The notes under the pieces were generated by a model. The model was given only the letters and a program-made list of their open reading frames with translations. It ran no database searches and had not been told where the DNA came from. A stretch of 8,529 nt of DNA, from positions 1-8,529 of the forward strand of contig CALVPA010000057.1 of the NCBI GenBank assembly GCA_944350395.1, written 5' to 3'. A program made the translations under genes and the position numbers. Position 1 is the first letter of the stretch. Each line of letters opens with the position of its first letter. Source of the stretch: an uncultured Bacilli bacterium. GTDB taxonomy: Bacteria; Bacillota_I; Bacilli_A; RF39; UBA660. Positions 4,363 through 8,529 of this stretch are shown here, one piece after another.

Positions 4363-5388
4363 ATGGTCGAAAAAGAAAACATATTAGATTCTAATAATAT
4401 TACTGGCGATGAATTCGAAAGCAATATAAGACCTCAAAGGTTAGACGATTACATAGGACAGTCCGATGTAAAAGAAAATGTACGCGTTTTCATAGAAGCT
4501 GCTAAGATGAGAGATGAATCGTTGGATCACGTCTTGTTATATGGCCCTCCTGGTTTAGGTAAGACGACACTTGCGCACATAATCGCTAATGAACTCGGAG
4601 TAAACATCAAAACAGCGAGTGGTCCATCTATTGAAAAGAGCGGCGATTTGGCTGCCATTCTTTCTACACTCGAACCTGGCGACGTTTTATTTATAGATGA
4701 GATACACAGAATGCCTAGAATTGTCGAAGAAATACTTTATCCTGCAATGGAGGACTTTCAACTCGATATCATAATCGGATCAGAAGGTAATACTAAGAGC
4801 ATTAAAATCAACTTACCACCTTTTACTTTAGTAGGTGCTACGACGAGAAGCGGAGATTTATCTAGTCCTTTAAGAGACAGGTTCGGCATAGTATGTAAGT
4901 TAAACTATTATACGACAGAAGAACTTGCCGACATAGTTAAAAGAACGAGTAAAATAATCGGTGTAGGAATAAACGATGATGCTGCAATCGAACTAGCTAA
5001 GCGTAGCAGAAAAACTCCGCGTATCGCAAACAGATTATATAAGAGAGTTAGGGATTTTGCTATAGTCGCTGGGCTCGATAAAATCGACATAGACGTAACT
5101 AAAAGTGCTCTTGATAGACTAAAAGTAGACGAGTATGGACTAGATGAAATCGATATAGAGTATTTAACTAGTCTCATCAAAAAATTTAATGGAGGACCAG
5201 TAGGCTTAGAGACTATTGCAACTAGCATCGGAGAAGAAGTTACGACTATAGAAGATGTCGTAGAACCTTTCTTACTGCAAGAGGGATTTATCAAAAGAAC
5301 TCGAAGTGGCAGAATAGCAACTGAGAAATCATATGAACACTTAGGTATAAATCACAGCTATACACTGTTCGATACGATAGGAGAATAA
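4363..5388 (+). CDS. ruvB: Holliday junction branch-migration ATPase RuvB
   Basis: RuvB is an AAA+ hexameric motor that pumps DNA through the RuvA-bound junction using ATP. The 341 residues are full length. In order: NIRPQRLDDYIGQ (21-33); Walker A GPPGLGKT (61-68); Walker B VLFIDE (108-113); the RuvA-contacting hairpin area (about 130-150); sensor 1 GATTRSGDL (158-166); the arginine-finger segment SPLRDRFG (168-175); sensor 2 in TPRIANRLYKRVRDF; and the C-terminal winged helix with GGPVGLETIATSIGEE and GFIKRTRSGR. It starts 9 nt after ruvA, with AGGAGG (4352-4357) made partly from the ruvA stop codon. folD starts 4 nt after its stop, and the folD ribosome site AGGAGA (5379-5384) lies within the last ruvB codons. 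Nothing looks truncated. ruvC is not visible in the window. Confidence 0.98.
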   Translation: MVEKENILDSNNITGDEFESNIRPQRLDDYIGQSDVKENVRVFIEAAKMRDESLDHVLLYGPPGLGKTTLAHIIANELGVNIKTASGPSIEKSGDLAAILSTLEPGDVLFIDEIHRMPRIVEEILYPAMEDFQLDIIIGSEGNTKSIKINLPPFTLVGATTRSGDLSSPLRDRFGIVCKLNYYTTEELADIVKRTSKIIGVGINDDAAIELAKRSRKTPRIANRLYKRVRDFAIVAGLDKIDIDVTKSALDRLKVDEYGLDEIDIEYLTSLIKKFNGGPVGLETIATSIGEEVTTIEDVVEPFLLQEGFIKRTRSGRIATEKSYEHLGINHSYTLFDTIGE

Positions 5389-5392
5389 AATT

Positions 5393-6235
5393 ATGATTAT
5401 TATTGATGGAAAAAAGTATAGAGATGAACTGTTAGAAAAATATGAAAAAGAGATAAAAGAGAATGGTTTAGATATAACCTTAGCGATTATATTAGTAGGA
5501 AGTAATGATGCGAGTAAAATATATGTCAGAAATAAAATAAAATTTTGTGAAAAAGTGGGCATAAAAGTAAACTTATATAGTTTAGATGAAAATACGAGTG
5601 AAAACGAAGTAATAAAACTCATAGAAAAATTGAATACAGATGAAACGATTACTGGAATTATCCTTCAAAGTCCTGTTCCAAATGGTATAAATTTTGATAA
5701 ATGTGCAAATATTATTTTACCAAATAAAGATGTCGATGGCTTTACTAGTGAGAATGTAAAAGCACTCTATAGTGGGAGTGAAAAAATTATTCCCTGCACT
5801 GTTAAAGGAATAATCAAATTATTGGAACACAATGAAATAAATTTAAAGGGTGCCCGCATTGTCATAGTAGGTAGAAGCGAAATAGTGGGTAAACCGCTTG
5901 CTTTAGCTTTGACTAATAGAGATGCTACTTGCACGCTATGCCACTCGAAGACAGAAAATTTAAAAGATTTTACTAAAGATGCGGACATCGTGATAAGTGC
6001 AACTGGAAAAGCTAAGATCATTAATTCTGACATGGTAAAAAATGATTTTATTGGAATTGACGTTGGAATAAATAGAGACAACGGAGTATTGTGTGGTGAC
6101 TTTGATTTCGAAGATGTGAAAGAAAAAGCAAAATTTTTAACACCAGTACCTGGGGGAGTTGGTCCGATGACTATAGCGATGATCATCGATAATTTGATAT
6201 ATATGAAAAGAAATGAGGAAGTAAATAATGGATAA
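5393..6235 (+). CDS. folD: Bifunctional methylene-THF dehydrogenase / methenyl-THF cyclohydrolase FolD
   Basis: FolD oxidises 5,10-methylene-THF with NADP+ to methenyl-THF and hydrolyses that to 10-formyl-THF, linking serine-derived one-carbon units to purine and formyl-Met synthesis. The 280 residues are full length. Visible motifs are GSNDASKIYVRNKIKFCEKVGI (37-58 region) with Y44 and catalytic K48, Q92 in LQSPVP, D115 in KDVDGF, PCTVKGI (134-140; the family usually has PCTP), the nucleotide-binding GRSEIVGKPLA (160-170), and TPVPGGVGPMT (250-260). The PLP of the usual QLPLP segment is PVP here, a mild change. The start ATG is 4 nt after ruvB and its end overlaps glyA by 8 nt, so the two are very likely co-translated. 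The gene seems richer in A and T than ruvAB by eye. Confidence 0.96.
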   Translation: MIIIDGKKYRDELLEKYEKEIKENGLDITLAIILVGSNDASKIYVRNKIKFCEKVGIKVNLYSLDENTSENEVIKLIEKLNTDETITGIILQSPVPNGINFDKCANIILPNKDVDGFTSENVKALYSGSEKIIPCTVKGIIKLLEHNEINLKGARIVIVGRSEIVGKPLALALTNRDATCTLCHSKTENLKDFTKDADIVISATGKAKIINSDMVKNDFIGIDVGINRDNGVLCGDFDFEDVKEKAKFLTPVPGGVGPMTIAMIIDNLIYMKRNEEVNNG

Positions 6236-7451
6236 AATACTTAAAGATGCTTTAGAAAAAGAGACGAAGAGACAAAATGAAAATATAGAACTTATTGCAA
6301 GCGAAAACTACGTATCAAAAGATGTATTAGAGCTTCAAGGAAGTATTCTCACTAATAAATATGCAGAAGGATACCCAGATAAGAGATATTATGGAGGATG
6401 TGAGTACGTAGATATATTCGAGAAAAAAGCAATAGAATATGCTAAAAAATTATTCGGTGCTAAATTTGCAAATGTTCAGCCTCATTCTGGATCTAGTGCC
6501 AATATGGTAGTCTACAGGGCACTTTTAAAGCCAGGCGATTTAGTTATGGGAATGAACCTTTCCCATGGTGGACACCTAACTCATGGACATCCGATGTCTT
6601 TTAGTGGTATAGACTATGAAATAATTGATTACAGTGTCGATAGAAACACAGAAATGATAGATTATGAAGAGATTAGAAGAAAGGCAAAAGAGTTAAAGCC
6701 AAAGATGATAATTGCAGGTGCCAGCGCCTATTCTAGAGTAATAGATTTTGAAAAATTTAGAAGCATAGCTGATGAAGTAGGAGCATATCTCATGGTAGAT
6801 ATGGCCCACATTGCAGGTCTTGTAGCAGCGGGTCTTCATCCATCGCCAGTTCCCTATGCAGACGTCGTAACTACAACTACTCATAAGACACTAAGAGGTC
6901 CAAGAGGTGGCATGATATTAACCAATGATGAAGAAATAGCAAAGAAAATAGATAAGACAGTATTCCCAGGTGTACAAGGTGGCCCTTTAATGCACGTCAT
7001 TGCCGCTAAAGCAGAGTGTTTTTATGAAGCGCTGGATCCTAGTTTTGTAGAGTACCAAAAACAGATCATCAAAAATGCACACGCTCTATGCGAGTCTTTA
7101 ATCGAGGAGGGATTTAGAATAGTTTCTGGGGGAACGGACAATCACTTAATGTTAGTGGACGTCATGAGCTCTGTTAAAATGACTGGAAAAGAGGCAGAAA
7201 AACTATTAGATTCTATACACATAACTGTCAATAAAAACACTATACCTTTCGATACCGAAAAGCCATTTGTAACAAGTGGTATTAGGCTCGGCACTCCTGC
7301 GATGACTACTAGGGGATTAAAAGAAGAAGATTTCAAAGAGATAGGTAAAATTATAAGTACATGTCTTAAAAATCCAGATAACGGAGACATTCAAGATGAA
7401 CTAAAAAATAGAGTATTAGAACTAACCAAAAAATATCCATTAAATTATTAA
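6228..7451 (+). CDS. glyA: Serine hydroxymethyltransferase
   Basis: GlyA is a PLP enzyme that converts serine + THF to glycine + 5,10-methylene-THF, the main source of one-carbon units and the methyl donor for ThyA downstream. The 407 residues are full length. Recognisable parts are ENIELIASENYVS (18-30), the KYAEGYPDKRYYGGCEYVD block (44-62), QPHSGSSAN (84-92), SHGGHLTHG (112-120), VDMAHIAGLVAAG with D191 and H194 contacting PLP, the PLP lysine K220 in VTTTTHKTLRGPRGG, and VTSGIRLGTPAMTTRG near the C-terminus. The ATG lies inside the end of folD (8-nt overlap), with GAGGAAG (6215-6221) as ribosome site. thyA follows 14 nt after the stop. The gene is shown intact and all key residues are present. 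Confidence 0.98.
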   Translation: MDKILKDALEKETKRQNENIELIASENYVSKDVLELQGSILTNKYAEGYPDKRYYGGCEYVDIFEKKAIEYAKKLFGAKFANVQPHSGSSANMVVYRALLKPGDLVMGMNLSHGGHLTHGHPMSFSGIDYEIIDYSVDRNTEMIDYEEIRRKAKELKPKMIIAGASAYSRVIDFEKFRSIADEVGAYLMVDMAHIAGLVAAGLHPSPVPYADVVTTTTHKTLRGPRGGMILTNDEEIAKKIDKTVFPGVQGGPLMHVIAAKAECFYEALDPSFVEYQKQIIKNAHALCESLIEEGFRIVSGGTDNHLMLVDVMSSVKMTGKEAEKLLDSIHITVNKNTIPFDTEKPFVTSGIRLGTPAMTTRGLKEEDFKEIGKIISTCLKNPDNGDIQDELKNRVLELTKKYPLNY

Positions 7452-7465
7452 AAGGAGATAGAAGT

Positions 7466-8368
7466 ATGAGTAAATGGGATAAAGAATATATCAAATTATG
7501 TAAAAAAATATTAAAAAAAGGATTTGAAGTAGAGAATAGGACTGGTACAAATACGATTAAAATACCAGCTTATCATTTCGAATTAAATGTAGGAGAAGAA
7601 TTTCCAATACTTACTACGAAACAATTGTTTATAAGACAAGCAGTTATAGAGATGCTTTGGATTTATCAAGCTCAATCAAATGATGTTAGATGGCTTCAAG
7701 AGAGAAATGTAAAAATTTGGAACGAATGGGAAATAGATGAAGAAGGATTCTGGCATGCGACTCAGATGATGCCAGATGGAACAGGAAAATTAGTAAAGAC
7801 AGAAGTTACAAAGGAGTTTGGAAAAGAATGGGCACACACCATCGGTACCGCTTATGGCTACATAGTTAAAAAATTCGGATTTATCGATAAACTAATAGAC
7901 ACGATTAAGAATAATCCTACTGATAGAAGAATGGTCATGAGTTTATGGCAAGATGACTATGTGCCAACTGCAGTTCTTCCTTCGTGTGTTTGGAGCACTG
8001 AATGGGATGTCACAGACGGAAAGTTAAATCTCTGGGTACACCAAAGAAGTTGTGATGTACCACTCGGTTTACCGTTTAATGTCACACAGTATGCAGTTTT
8101 GTTAAAACTCATTGCCCAAGTAACCGGTTTAGAAGCAGGAACTTTAAATTGGAGCATAAAAGATGCACATATCTACGTAAACCAAATCGATGGAATAAAA
8201 GAACAGATTAAGAGGTTTAATGAAAAGGGAGACTTGAAAGCACCAACTCTATGGATAAATCCAGAGATAAAGGATTTTTATGCATTCGATAATAGTGCGG
8301 AACTAAAGGATATCAAACTAGAAGGGTACGAGCATATGGGAAGTATCAAATTCCCTATCTCTCAATAA
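7466..8368 (+). CDS. thyA: Thymidylate synthase ThyA (phi3T/Bacillus ThyA-like subclass)
   Basis: ThyA methylates dUMP to dTMP using 5,10-methylene-THF and releases dihydrofolate. The 300 residues include FPILTTKQLF (46-55), a long middle insertion (about 88-125), RRMVMSLW with R154/R155, catalytic C174 in LPSCVWSTEW, phosphate- and dUMP-binding QRSCDVPLGLPFN (193-205) with N205, and DAHIYVNQ (D233, H235, Y237). The residues after the catalytic cysteine differ from the common PCHxxxQF: they read CVWSTEW, and the SNDVRWL, LWINPEIKDFYAF and CVxxTxW blocks recall the phage phi3T/B. subtilis ThyA type (recalled from memory, not aligned). The ribosome site AAGGAG (7452-7457) is 8 nt before the ATG. 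It stands between its cofactor supplier glyA and its cofactor regenerator folA. Confidence 0.96.
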   Translation: MSKWDKEYIKLCKKILKKGFEVENRTGTNTIKIPAYHFELNVGEEFPILTTKQLFIRQAVIEMLWIYQAQSNDVRWLQERNVKIWNEWEIDEEGFWHATQMMPDGTGKLVKTEVTKEFGKEWAHTIGTAYGYIVKKFGFIDKLIDTIKNNPTDRRMVMSLWQDDYVPTAVLPSCVWSTEWDVTDGKLNLWVHQRSCDVPLGLPFNVTQYAVLLKLIAQVTGLEAGTLNWSIKDAHIYVNQIDGIKEQIKRFNEKGDLKAPTLWINPEIKDFYAFDNSAELKDIKLEGYEHMGSIKFPISQ

Positions 8369-8371
8369 GAA

Positions 8372-8529
8372 ATGATAAGTTTAATCGCTGCTATTGGTAA
8401 AAATAGAGAGCTCGGCAAAGATAATGGTCTACTTTGGCACCTAAAGGGAGATTTAAAATATTTTAAAGAGGTTACGACTGATCATACTGTAGTCATGGGA
8501 AGAAAAACCTACGAATCGATAGGAAAACC
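8372..8529 (+). CDS. folA: Dihydrofolate reductase, N-terminal part (3' end outside window)
   Basis: FolA reduces the dihydrofolate made by ThyA to THF with NADPH and is the trimethoprim target. Only the first 52 full codons are present. The protein opens MISLIAAIGKNRELGKDNGLLWHLKGDLKYFK. W22 and D27 match the substrate-site W22 and catalytic D27 of E. coli DHFR. TVVMGRKTYESIGK matches the NADPH-binding VVMGRxTWESIGxP block. It starts 3 nt after the thyA stop. No clear Shine-Dalgarno sequence precedes it (only AATAAGAA), so translation may depend on ribosomes ending thyA. The short form with adjacent thyA is the common bacterial arrangement. Confidence 0.95.
   Translation, partial: MISLIAAIGKNRELGKDNGLLWHLKGDLKYFKEVTTDHTVVMGRKTYESIGK

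Overview
The window looks like a chromosomal segment of a low-GC Gram-positive bacterium (Bacillota), probably an anaerobe of the Clostridia/Tissierellia type. The evidence is AT-rich DNA, strong AGGAGG-type ribosome sites, AGA-rich arginine usage, the SepF/DivIVA division pair and a bacterial pyruvate,phosphate dikinase. All genes that can be supported lie on the + strand and the standard code fits throughout. Genus-level placement is not possible from the sequence alone.

Layout. (1) 1-1436: the C-terminal half of pyruvate,phosphate dikinase (ppdK), cut by the window edge. (2) 1532-2246: a complete type III (RNA-protein) toxin-antitoxin locus of the CptIN/ToxIN class. It has a near-consensus promoter, an antitoxin RNA of two 50-nt tandem repeats plus a short third remnant, an intrinsic terminator, and a CptN-like endoribonuclease toxin. 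(3) 2289-2741: a second near-consensus promoter, a structured leader and a small divergent Smr-domain protein. (4) 2829-3714: sepF and divIVA (septum and cell-pole proteins), closed by a terminator that overlaps the divIVA stop codon. (5) 3796-8529: a tight run ruvA-ruvB-folD-glyA-thyA-folA, with folA cut by the right edge. Gaps are 9, 4, -8, 14 and 3 nt.

How the genes work together. RuvA and RuvB form the Holliday-junction branch-migration motor. FolD, GlyA, ThyA and FolA make up the thymidylate/one-carbon cycle: GlyA and FolD supply 5,10-methylene-THF, ThyA uses it to make dTMP and releases dihydrofolate, and FolA regenerates THF. Recombinational repair and dTTP supply therefore appear to share a transcript.

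The most interesting element is the type III toxin-antitoxin locus. The two antitoxin repeats differ at 12 of 50 positions. Ten of these fall in two interleaved stems and change as pairs: four compensatory exchanges, plus one pair that forms only in unit 2. This is strong internal evidence for an H-type pseudoknot in each repeat. The family is known (ToxIN, AbiQ, CptIN, TenpIN), so the novelty lies in this instance: its 50-nt repeat and its unit-specific pairing arms. Other items are a possible pseudoknot in the Smr leader, a DivIVA with a shortened N-terminus, and phased GTCTT repeats before ruvA.
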